DNA of 31,669 nucleotides from Treponema sp. (lineage in GTDB: Bacteria > Spirochaetota > Spirochaetia > Treponematales > Breznakiellaceae), in assembly GCA_031254385.1 (NCBI GenBank), contig JAIRUO010000023.1:1-31669 (forward strand), written 5' to 3'. Shown here piece by piece: positions 7,873 through 14,492 of this stretch; the stretch's first letter is position 1, and each line of letters starts with the position of its first letter. The position numbers were made by a program, and so were the translations under genes. The notes beneath the pieces were generated by a model. The model had not been told where the DNA came from. It did no database searches and saw nothing but the letters and a program-made list of their open reading frames with translations.

Positions 7873-9567
7873 TTATTCTCCTTGGAGCTCAGAAGTTTTT
7901 TGCTCTACAAATGCGCCGAGTTTCTTGTATTCCTGGTAGAGTTTCCCGTAAATACCGGCTTCTCTGGGCAGTGGATTATAGGTTTTCTCAATAGGCGAGC
8001 AAAGGGCCTTTTGCGCTGTTGGAATATCAGGGTACAGGCCAGCGACAACGGCGGCAAACATTGCCGCACCCAGGGCAACGCTCTGATCCCCTGCTGGTAT
8101 GCTGATGGGCATATTGAGCACGTCAGCCAGTATCTGCATTACCATGGGCGATTTTCTTGCGACCCCGCCTATTCCGATTATGCCTTCAATGGCGACCCCT
8201 TCGTCCCTTAAGCGTTCCACTATGGCCCTTGCGCCAAAAGCCGTGGCCTCTGTCAGGGCCCGGTAAAAACGGGGAGCGTCAGTGCCCAGGTTCAATCCCG
8301 TTATCGCACCCCTTAAAAGCTGGTTCGCGTCTGGGGTGCGCCTTCCGTTGAGCCAGTCCAGGGCTGTTAAGCCTGTAGCGCCTGGCTCAATTAAGGCGGC
8401 AGCTTTTTCCAATTCCGGGATTATTTTTTCGGATAATTCACTGGCGATTTTTCCCTTAAGCCCGTCATCTATGCCTTCAATGCCTGGGAGCAGGGTTTCG
8501 ATGGGCCAGGAAACCAGTTGCTTGAACCAGGCAAACACATCGCCAAAGGAGCTCTGACCGGCTTCGTAGCCTATCATGCCGGGTATTACCGATCCATCAA
8601 CCTGGCCGCAGATTCCCGCCACAAGTTTTTCTTTACCGGCTTTAGAGGCGACAATAATGTCGCAGGTGGAAGTACCTATTACCTTGACCAGCCATCCCTG
8701 TTTAACGCCGCCGCCCACCGCGCCCATGTGCGCATCATAAGCGCCTACTGCGACTGGAATCCCCACAGGAAGACCTAAGCGTTCCGCCCATTCGGCGCTT
8801 AAGGCACCGGCGCTGTTATCGCTGGTAAAGGTCTGAGTTCCCAGGCTTTTTCGTATTTTTACCAGCCGGGTATCCAGTTGGGAAAGAAAGCCCTCAGAAG
8901 GATACCCCTTAAAAGAAGCATGCCACATAGCCTTATGCCCCATGGCACAACGGCTTCTTTTAATATCATTAATTGATGAAACTCCGGTCAGCAGGGCGGT
9001 CATCCAGTCGCAGTGTTCTATAAAGGTGGCTGCGCTATCCGCGATTTTGGCATCTTCATCATAAATCCTGAGTATCTTTGACCAGAACCACTCGGCGGAA
9101 TAGATTCCGCCTTCGTACCTGGTATAGTCTTCCCCGCCCCAGGTTTTTGCCAGATGGTTTATCTTTGCCGCTTCTGCAGTGGCGCTATGATCCTTCCAGA
9201 GTACAAACATGGCGCTAGGGTTTTCCGCGAATTCCGGGAGCATGGCCAGGGGCGTCCCATGCCCATCAGCGGCGCAGGGTGTGGAACCCGTGGTATCAAT
9301 GGCAATGCCCTTTATCTTAGCGGCAATGTCCCCTGCCTTTGAGACAGCCTCCCGTACAGTGCCTTCCAGGACATCTATGTAATCTTGCGGGTGCTGGCGG
9401 AATTGATTTGCAGCGCTGTCGCAAAAAAGCCCCTTATTCCAGCGCGGGTAGTTCATTACCGATACGCCGGCTTGACTGCCATCCGCAGCGTCGATTAATA
9501 CGGCCCTGCATGAATCTGTCCCGTAATCCAAGCCAAGAACAAAAAAATCCCCTTTTTTCAGCGCCAT
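7873..9567 (-). CDS. araB: Ribulokinase
   Basis: The 564-residue protein has the FGGY-kinase start (VLGLDYGTDSCRAVLID) and AraB-typical segments such as YPRWNKGLFCDSAANQFRQHP, GIAIDTTGSTPCA and a C-terminal GIGGVARKSPMVMQILADVL adenosine-binding region. It phosphorylates L-ribulose to L-ribulose 5-phosphate using ATP. The length matches the family (about 560). The start ATG is preceded by GGAAGGA. A strong sigma-70 promoter lies upstream (9594-9622). The gene is divergent from the sugar permease operon and is followed at once by araD. L-arabinose isomerase, which should supply its substrate, is not in this window. Confidence 0.95.
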   Translation of the reverse strand: MALKKGDFFVLGLDYGTDSCRAVLIDAADGSQAGVSVMNYPRWNKGLFCDSAANQFRQHPQDYIDVLEGTVREAVSKAGDIAAKIKGIAIDTTGSTPCAADGHGTPLAMLPEFAENPSAMFVLWKDHSATAEAAKINHLAKTWGGEDYTRYEGGIYSAEWFWSKILRIYDEDAKIADSAATFIEHCDWMTALLTGVSSINDIKRSRCAMGHKAMWHASFKGYPSEGFLSQLDTRLVKIRKSLGTQTFTSDNSAGALSAEWAERLGLPVGIPVAVGAYDAHMGAVGGGVKQGWLVKVIGTSTCDIIVASKAGKEKLVAGICGQVDGSVIPGMIGYEAGQSSFGDVFAWFKQLVSWPIETLLPGIEGIDDGLKGKIASELSEKIIPELEKAAALIEPGATGLTALDWLNGRRTPDANQLLRGAITGLNLGTDAPRFYRALTEATAFGARAIVERLRDEGVAIEGIIGIGGVARKSPMVMQILADVLNMPISIPAGDQSVALGAAMFAAVVAGLYPDIPTAQKALCSPIEKTYNPLPREAGIYGKLYQEYKKLGAFVEQKTSELQGE

Positions 9568-9593
9568 AGTTCCTTCCTTATATAACGATATGT

Positions 9594-9622
9594 ATTTTAA
9601 GAGAGCGAAAGTGCTTTGTCAA
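9594..9622 (-). promoter_or_regulatory. Sigma-70 promoter of araBD
   Basis: Read on the minus strand, TTGACA (9622-9617) is followed by a 17-base spacer and TAAAAT (9599-9594). The transcript would start roughly 20 bases before the araB ATG, which has GGAAGGA as its ribosome-binding site. The match to the consensus is close. Confidence 0.72.
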
Positions 9623-9659
9623 ATTCTTTACGATTTTCTTTCTAAAATGTTGACCCGTC

Positions 9660-9675
9660 GCCCGCGCTAGCGGGC
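9660..9675. promoter_or_regulatory. Perfect GC-rich palindrome in the divergent control region
   Basis: GCCCGC, a four-base centre GCTA, then GCGGGC form a perfect inverted repeat lying between the -35 boxes of the two divergent promoters. It could be a regulator site or a hairpin in upstream RNA. No run of T follows on either strand, so it is not a standard terminator. Confidence 0.45.
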
Positions 9676-9699
9676 ATATAAAAAATTCTTTAAAAGAGC

Positions 9700-9740
9700 C
9701 AACCCAAAGGGTTGACAGAACAGGATTCATGCGGTAAACT
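9700..9740 (+). promoter_or_regulatory. Promoter of the sugar permease operon with an overlapping inverted repeat
   Basis: TTGACA (9712-9717), a 17-base spacer and TAAACT (9735-9740) form a good sigma-70 promoter. The -35 box is overlapped by the inverted repeat CAACCC-AAA-GGGTTG (9700-9714), a natural place for a repressor or activator. Just downstream, ATGTAAACGCAGTTA (9753-9767) resembles a LacI/CcpA-type half-site, but that match is imperfect. Confidence 0.62.
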
Positions 9741-9775
9741 ATACTTGTATATATGTAAACGCAGTTAAGCTGAAT

Positions 9776-9790
9776 CCCGGCAAAGCCGGG
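9776..9790 (+). other. Leader hairpin next to the ribosome-binding site
   Basis: CCCGGC-AAA-GCCGGG is a perfect six-pair stem that ends just before AGGAG, the ribosome-binding site of the first permease gene. It may protect or tune the 5' end of the message. Confidence 0.5.
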
Positions 9791-9801
9791 CAGGAGAGTG
9801 A

Positions 9802-10752
9802 ATGGCGGATATTAATAACAAGGCTCCGGCACTTGTCAAAAGAAAAACCCATTATTGGCAGCGGGCGTGGATGCTCTATGTGTTACTAGTTCTTCCCATA
9901 GCCTTCTTTGTAATATTCCGCTATGTCCCTATGGTCAACATAGTAATGGCCTTTAAGGATTACAATATATTCTTTGGGGTCTGGAATTCAGAGTACTCCC
10001 CCTGGGTTGGTTTTCAGTGGTTCCAAAGGGCTTTTGAGTCCAGGGATTTCTGGCTCGCCGTCAAGAACACCTTAGTTTTGAATGGACTTGATCTGCTTCT
10101 GGGCTTTCCCGCTCCAATAATTCTAGCCCTGATATTGAATGAAGTTGTCTTTAAGCGTTTCAAAAAAGTAACTCAGACCATTATATACCTTCCGCACTTT
10201 TTATCCTGGATTATCGTTTCCAGCATTGTCACAAAGCTCTTAGCGCCCAGCACCGGGGTTGTGAATATTACTCTGGGAAATACCTTTGGAATTGGCCCTA
10301 TAGACTTCCTTATAGATAAATTCTTGTGGGTAATGACTTACGTGTTTTTTGGAATATGGAAGGAAATGGGCTGGGGCACCATCATTTACCTGGCGGCAAT
10401 TACCGGGATCAATCCCGAGCTTTACGAAGCAGCGGAAGTTGACGGCGCGGGCAGGTGGCGCAAGCTCTGGCATGTTACTCTTCCCGGCATAAGATCAACT
10501 ATAGTAGTGCTTCTTATTTTGAACATAGGCCGTATTTTGGGGATTGAGTTTGACCGTCCCTATACCATGGCTAATAGTCTGGTCAGGGATGTAGCGGATG
10601 TAATTTCAACTCTGGTGTACCGCGTTGGTATTAGGAACTATCAATACTCATATACTGCGGCTATTGGCTTGTTCCAATCTGTGATATGCGTAATATTCCT
10701 GGTGGGGGCCAATACTTTGGCCAAGAAATTCGGCGAAAGGGGCATTTGGTAG
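9802..10752 (+). CDS. Sugar ABC transporter permease, LplB/YteP type
   Basis: The 316-residue membrane protein opens with a basic stretch and then a segment near VLLVLPIAFFVIFRYVPMVNIVMAFKDYN, typical of LplB-family permeases. It has about six membrane segments and the cytoplasmic EAA loop EAAEVDGAGRWRKLWHVTLP, where the ATPase docks. It forms one half of an inner-membrane channel for oligosaccharides. The second permease follows after three bases and a binding protein after that. No ATPase gene is in the cluster, which is usual for this family, where a shared MsmX-like ATPase serves several importers. AGGAG lies eight bases before the ATG. Substrate is inferred as xylo-oligosaccharides from the neighbouring xylanase. 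Confidence 0.9.
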   Translation: MADINNKAPALVKRKTHYWQRAWMLYVLLVLPIAFFVIFRYVPMVNIVMAFKDYNIFFGVWNSEYSPWVGFQWFQRAFESRDFWLAVKNTLVLNGLDLLLGFPAPIILALILNEVVFKRFKKVTQTIIYLPHFLSWIIVSSIVTKLLAPSTGVVNITLGNTFGIGPIDFLIDKFLWVMTYVFFGIWKEMGWGTIIYLAAITGINPELYEAAEVDGAGRWRKLWHVTLPGIRSTIVVLLILNIGRILGIEFDRPYTMANSLVRDVADVISTLVYRVGIRNYQYSYTAAIGLFQSVICVIFLVGANTLAKKFGERGIW

Positions 10753-10755
10753 CTT

Positions 10756-11667
10756 ATGATTAAGTCAAGAACAGCAAAAATTGGCGATTGGGTCTTTGCC
10801 TTAATCTGTTTCTTAGTTATTCTTCTATGCCTTGCGCCCATGATGAACCTTCTGGCTCAGTCCTTAAGCAGCGCCCAGTCTATTATTAACCGCAAAGTAA
10901 CCTTCTGGCCTATTTTTCATAATGTAGAAACCAATTCCTTCCATTTTGGGGCCACACTGGATGCTTATGTATACGTTTTTTTGGATGCCAGCTTTTCCCG
11001 CTCCATGTGGTGGACCACGATTCTTACTGCCATTTGTATGGTCTGGTCCTTGCTGATGACCACATTGTGCGCGTATCCTTTAACCTATCCCTGGCTTAAA
11101 GGTAGGGGAGCAATCAATACCCTGATAATCTTTACCATGTATTTTGGCGCAGGAACCATTCCAAATTATATATTGATGAAGGACCTGGGGCTTCTGAATA
11201 ACCCCCTGGTCCTGATTATCCCCAACTGCCTTTCGGTCTTTAACGTAATAATTTTGAGGAGTTTCTTTTACGGCATACCGGACAGCCTTAGGGAATCCGC
11301 AGAAATAGACGGCGCCAATCCGCTTACTGTTCTTGCGCGTATATATCTGCCCCTGTCCATGCCGGTACTTGCGACCTTGGCCCTGTTTTACGCTGTTGGA
11401 CGTTGGAACGGATTTTCTGACGCTTTGCTTTATATAAACGCGGCGCCCCAATACGTTCCAATCCAGCTTAAACTCTGGCAACTTATGAACAATATGACAG
11501 CTATAGAAGTAGCTACCGTGGAAATGATTGGCGGCGCAGTTCCAAGGGCATCGGATGCCATGAAAGCTGCTTGTGTAATGGTTGCAACTATACCTATATT
11601 GATAGTATATCCTTGGCTCCAGCGCTACTTTATTAAGGGTGTTACCATAGGAGCAGTTAAAGGCTAG
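10756..11667 (+). CDS. Sugar ABC transporter permease, YtcP type
   Basis: The 303-residue partner permease has about six membrane segments and the EAA loop ESAEIDGANPLTVLARIYLP in the expected position. The start (IKSRTAKIGDWVFALICFLVI) and the end (LQRYFIKGVTIGAVKG) are typical of the YtcP/CarB-like family that pairs with LplB. It starts three bases after the first permease stop with no separate ribosome-binding site, so it is probably translated by coupling. Three strong hairpins follow the stop before the binding-protein gene, and these could end most transcripts or protect the message end. Confidence 0.9.
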   Translation: MIKSRTAKIGDWVFALICFLVILLCLAPMMNLLAQSLSSAQSIINRKVTFWPIFHNVETNSFHFGATLDAYVYVFLDASFSRSMWWTTILTAICMVWSLLMTTLCAYPLTYPWLKGRGAINTLIIFTMYFGAGTIPNYILMKDLGLLNNPLVLIIPNCLSVFNVIILRSFFYGIPDSLRESAEIDGANPLTVLARIYLPLSMPVLATLALFYAVGRWNGFSDALLYINAAPQYVPIQLKLWQLMNNMTAIEVATVEMIGGAVPRASDAMKAACVMVATIPILIVYPWLQRYFIKGVTIGAVKG

Positions 11668-11669
11668 GT

Positions 11670-11784
11670 GGACTGTTCGAGACCCCGATGGGTCTCTCAC
11701 AGTCCTTGCATTTTTTCAGGCTAAAGCCTTGCAAAAATGCATTTTATAAGGAAGTTGTTCTGAAACTGAAGTTTCCGAACAACT
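11670..11784 (+). repeat. Three tandem hairpins between permease and binding-protein genes
   Basis: Stem one: GGACTGT (11670-11676) and GAGACCC (11679-11685) pair with GGGTCTC (11690-11696) and ACAGTCC (11699-11705). Stem two: GCATTTTT (11708-11715) pairs with AAAAATGC (11733-11740), with an inner AGGCT/AGCCT stem. Stem three: AGTTGTTC (11753-11760) and GAAACT (11762-11767) pair with AGTTTC (11770-11775) and GAACAACT (11777-11784). The stems are different in sequence, so they are not copies of one repeat. Such structures between importer genes often allow more binding protein than permease to be made. Confidence 0.72.
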
Positions 11785-11802
11785 CTAATTGAGGCTATAC
11801 GC

Positions 11803-11815
11803 TGCACGTTGTGCA
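11803..11815. promoter_or_regulatory. Palindrome upstream of binding protein 1
   Basis: TGCAC-GTT-GTGCA is a perfect 5-3-5 inverted repeat just before the AT-rich leader of the binding-protein gene. It has the same GTT centre as the 7-3-7 palindrome before binding protein 2 (18005-18021). It may be a regulator site, but the arms of the two differ. Confidence 0.35.
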
Positions 11816-11844
11816 AGCATATATATATTTTTTTGGAGGTTTCT

Positions 11845-13407
11845 ATGAAAAAGATTATGGCGGTTCTGGTCATTCTGATAATGACCACCGCGCTTGTGTT
11901 TGCAGCCGGCAGCAGTTCAACGACTACTACGGGCGCAGTCAGCATTAGGGTCGAGACCTTTGACCGAGGCACTGACGGCGGCAGGACCAATGCGGCTAAC
12001 AATGCCTGGACACAATGGATTCAGGAAAAGGTAAAGAGGGATCTTAACATCGACGTTACCTTTGTCGCTGTTGGACGCTGGTCAGAGACTACGGATCTGC
12101 CTAACCTACTGGCATCAAACACAGCTCCGGATCTCTGCTATACATACGACGGCGGTATGATCAGCAATTTCCGGGATAGGGGCGGTATTCTCAATATACA
12201 GCCTTATATGGAAAGGCTACTGCCAGACATGAAAAAGCTCCTGGGTCCTGATCCTGCTCTTACGGGCAAGGATTTTATTTATCGCCAACTCGATCCTCAA
12301 GGCAGAGTGTTCAGCATTCCCAGCTACCGTGTTGCCCTGGCCCAGCGGAATGTCTTTATCCGCAAAGACTGGCTTGACACGCTTGGTATGGCTCTGCCCA
12401 CAACCATCCAGCAATTCCATGACGCGCTTGTAGCTTTCCGCACCAGGGATCCGGGCCGTGTAGGCGCAGCCAATATTATCCCCCTGATGCAGGACAATGA
12501 CACCCGCTGGGGTCTTGCCAACTTCATGCATGGTTCTATACCTGCCAATATCACTGATAAGGATCGTTACATTAATAGTGTTGCAGATCGGAATTTACTA
12601 ATGCCCAACTATAAAGAGGGTGTCAGGCTTATGAACACCTGGTACAATGAAGGCCTTATCTACCGTGATTTTGCCCTTATGACAACAGGTACGGATGACT
12701 TCTATAATGTCCTTAAGAGCGGTATGGCAGGTGCTTTCTCCGCTAACTGGGACATTCCCTTCAGGACTGACTATAGTATTAACACAGATCTTGCCCGCAA
12801 TGTCCCAGGCGCATCATTTGTACCAGTTGATGTAGGCACCAAGGATATGATGGACAAAGCAGGACTCCAGATCTTTGTTCCTTCTGCCTCCACCCCCAGA
12901 GCGGAAGCTGCGCTCAGGTATCTTAACTGGCTCTGCATTCAGGAAAATTACTCCTACCTCCAGATTGGACAGCCAGGGGTAAATCATAATATGGTAAACG
13001 GCGTTCCCCAAACCATAGCCGCCACAGGTCCATGGATTCAGAATTCCGGGAATAACATTGACCTCACTATGCCCATGAACGGCGTCGAAAGGGGCAGTGC
13101 TGCTGCTAACGCCGCTGTTCTGGCTCTGAGCTACGCTGGTATCCCGCCAGAGACTATTGTTAATGCCTATGATATAGCTACCCGCAATGCCCGCGCTCCT
13201 GTTGTGGTGAATATGCCCACTTCCCAGGACGGCATTTACGGCGCAGATCTGCGTCAGAAAGCCGACGACCTCCTGGCCCAGGCAATTGCCGCCACCCCCG
13301 CGAACTTTGATCGCATCTGGGATGCTGGCATACAAGACTGGCTGCGCTCAGGCGCTCAGGCGATACTTGACGAAAGGACCACCATTGCCAATGCATGGAG
13401 ATGGTAA
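11845..13407 (+). CDS. Sugar-binding protein 1 of the xylan locus ABC importer
   Basis: The 520-residue secreted protein has a clear signal peptide (MKKIMAVLVILIMTTALVFA, likely cut before AGSS), with no lipobox cysteine. The mature part has the features of the LplA/YtcQ-like group of large binding proteins: VETFDRGTDGGR, APDLCYTYDGGMI, NVFIRKDWLDTLG and ALRYLNWLC. It would capture oligosaccharides in the periplasm and hand them to the two upstream permeases. The start at 11845 was chosen because GGAGG lies five bases upstream; a longer in-frame start at 11809 adds 12 residues before the signal and is unlikely. A close paralogue is encoded at 18128-19708. Two terminators follow the stop. Confidence 0.92.
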   Translation: MKKIMAVLVILIMTTALVFAAGSSSTTTTGAVSIRVETFDRGTDGGRTNAANNAWTQWIQEKVKRDLNIDVTFVAVGRWSETTDLPNLLASNTAPDLCYTYDGGMISNFRDRGGILNIQPYMERLLPDMKKLLGPDPALTGKDFIYRQLDPQGRVFSIPSYRVALAQRNVFIRKDWLDTLGMALPTTIQQFHDALVAFRTRDPGRVGAANIIPLMQDNDTRWGLANFMHGSIPANITDKDRYINSVADRNLLMPNYKEGVRLMNTWYNEGLIYRDFALMTTGTDDFYNVLKSGMAGAFSANWDIPFRTDYSINTDLARNVPGASFVPVDVGTKDMMDKAGLQIFVPSASTPRAEAALRYLNWLCIQENYSYLQIGQPGVNHNMVNGVPQTIAATGPWIQNSGNNIDLTMPMNGVERGSAAANAAVLALSYAGIPPETIVNAYDIATRNARAPVVVNMPTSQDGIYGADLRQKADDLLAQAIAATPANFDRIWDAGIQDWLRSGAQAILDERTTIANAWRW

Positions 13408-13417
13408 GAGTGAAAGG

Positions 13418-13442
13418 CTTAGCCTTTTAGGCTGAGTTTTTT
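13418..13442 (+). terminator. Rho-independent terminator, first of a pair
   Basis: An eight-pair stem (13418-13425 with 13429-13436, one G-U pair) with a TTT loop is followed by TTTTTT. It lies eleven bases after the stop of binding protein 1. Confidence 0.6.
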
Positions 13443-13445
13443 ATG

Positions 13446-13481
13446 AAAGCCTGACCGCTTGTAGCGGTCAGGCTTTTTTTT
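13446..13481 (+). terminator. Strong rho-independent terminator, second of a pair
   Basis: AGCCTGACCGC (13448-13458) pairs perfectly with GCGGTCAGGCT (13464-13474) around a TTGTA loop and runs into eight T residues. With the preceding one it should fully end the importer transcript. Confidence 0.9.
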
Positions 13482-13500
13482 GAGGTGGAAAATAAATATG

Positions 13501-13528
13501 TTGAAAAATACGGCTATAAGAATATAAT
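13501..13528 (+). promoter_or_regulatory. Promoter of the toxin-antitoxin-like pair
   Basis: TTGAAA (13501-13506), a 16-base spacer and a perfect TATAAT (13523-13528) lie just downstream of the strong terminator. The predicted transcript start is within a base or two of the ATG at 13536, so the message would be leaderless or nearly so. Confidence 0.55.
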
Positions 13529-13535
13529 AAATATT

Positions 13536-13847
13536 ATGATTAATAACAAATCAGTTCAAGCTAAAGAATTATTGTTGCAATTAACAAAGGCAGTATTTTG
13601 GAATTGTGATTTAGACAAATTTGACTATTTAAGAGACAAGGATTATATTATAGAACGCATAATCGATGCTGGATTGGAAAATGACGAGATTATTATGTGG
13701 AATCTGTATTCTTATGACGACATAAAAAATGTCGCCTTAAATATGGAATATTTGCATGAGGAAATTGTTAGCTACATGGCTTTTGTATTAAAAGTGAGGG
13801 AGGATGAGTTTAAATGTTACAAAAAGAAGCCCTGGTACAAGAAATGA
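13536..13847 (+). CDS. DUF6922-like protein, probable antitoxin
   Basis: About 103 residues. The pattern AVFWNCDLDKFDYLRDKDYIIERIIDAG, then a KNVALN stretch and a final KCYKKKPW, resembles DUF6922 proteins, which often precede AbiEii-like nucleotidyltransferase toxins and are taken to be their antitoxins. I chose the ATG at 13536 because a good promoter ends eight bases before it. A GTG at 13485 would add 17 residues but abuts the terminator T-run and has no ribosome-binding site. The end overlaps the next gene by 34 bases, as expected for a coupled pair. The gene is clearly more AT-rich than the xylan genes on both sides, which suggests transfer. The family call is from memory of the pattern, not a search. 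Confidence 0.66.
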   Translation: MINNKSVQAKELLLQLTKAVFWNCDLDKFDYLRDKDYIIERIIDAGLENDEIIMWNLYSYDDIKNVALNMEYLHEEIVSYMAFVLKVREDEFKCYKKKPWYKK

Positions 13848-14467
13848 TTAGTTTGATTAAAGAGTTACAGAGTAATTCTTTATTCAAAGATCACAATTTG
13901 GTCGGCGGAACAGCCCTTACCCTTCAGCTTGGACATCGTACTTCTACCGATATTGATTTATTTACGACAAAAACGCAAAATGCCACTGAGTTAGCGGATT
14001 ATTTCAATAAAAATTATAAAAATATTAATGTACAGATTGCAACAGATAATTTTACCAGAGTATTTGTAAATAATATTAAAGTTGAGATGGTGCAGTACGA
14101 AGAAAAAATATTGGAAGAACCAAAAAATGAAGAAGGTATCAGGCTGCTTGGAATAAATGAAATAGCGGCAATGAAATTAAATACTATTATGCATAGATCG
14201 CAGCCACGTGACTTTATAGACCTAGCTTATTTGTTAAAAGAACTGTCTCTTCAAAAAATGTTTGGATTGTACGAAGAAAGGCATGATTCGATCAGTCCTC
14301 TATATATGAAAAGAACATTATTGACAAAAAGCAGAAGCATAAAGGACAATGAATGGTTAGTCGGCGGCATAAAGATGTTAAGGCATGATATTGAACCAAA
14401 AGATGTACCAATATTTATAGAACAGGCAATAGAAGAATATAATAAAAATATTAATGTTGGAAAATAA
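13814..14467 (+). CDS. AbiEii-like nucleotidyltransferase toxin
   Basis: The 217-residue protein has the nucleotidyltransferase signature GGTALTLQLGHRTSTDIDLF, a GG followed by a DxD, which is the hallmark of AbiEii/AbiGii toxins. A later conserved piece reads LLGINEIAAMKLNTIMHRSQPRDFIDLAYLL. The third acidic residue expected in the catalytic site appears as Glu in IKVEMV. Members of this group modify tRNA or other RNA acceptor ends and can abort phage infection. GGAGG lies 12 bases before the ATG. The gene overlaps its presumed antitoxin by 34 bases and ends 25 bases before the xylanase gene. It is AT-rich and interrupts an otherwise sugar-related locus. Confidence in the family is high; confidence in the toxic role is moderate. 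Confidence 0.82.
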   Translation: MLQKEALVQEMISLIKELQSNSLFKDHNLVGGTALTLQLGHRTSTDIDLFTTKTQNATELADYFNKNYKNINVQIATDNFTRVFVNNIKVEMVQYEEKILEEPKNEEGIRLLGINEIAAMKLNTIMHRSQPRDFIDLAYLLKELSLQKMFGLYEERHDSISPLYMKRTLLTKSRSIKDNEWLVGGIKMLRHDIEPKDVPIFIEQAIEEYNKNINVGK

Positions 14468-14492
14468 ATAAAACCTGACAATAGGGGTTCTT

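Noticed and set aside
9753..9767. CcpA/LacI-type operator
   Set aside because: The match to the consensus is imperfect and such sites are poorly known in spirochetes; noted only within the promoter entry.
11080..11700. Long antisense frame (206 residues) opposite the second permease
   Set aside because: It is the mirror of a clear membrane-protein gene, has no family likeness and no ribosome-binding site.
12814..13335. Antisense frame (173 residues) opposite binding protein 1
   Set aside because: Same reason: the plus-strand protein is well supported and has a paralogue.
13485..13535. GTG start for the antitoxin-like gene
   Set aside because: It abuts the terminator T-run, has no ribosome-binding site and would contain the promoter; kept as an alternative.
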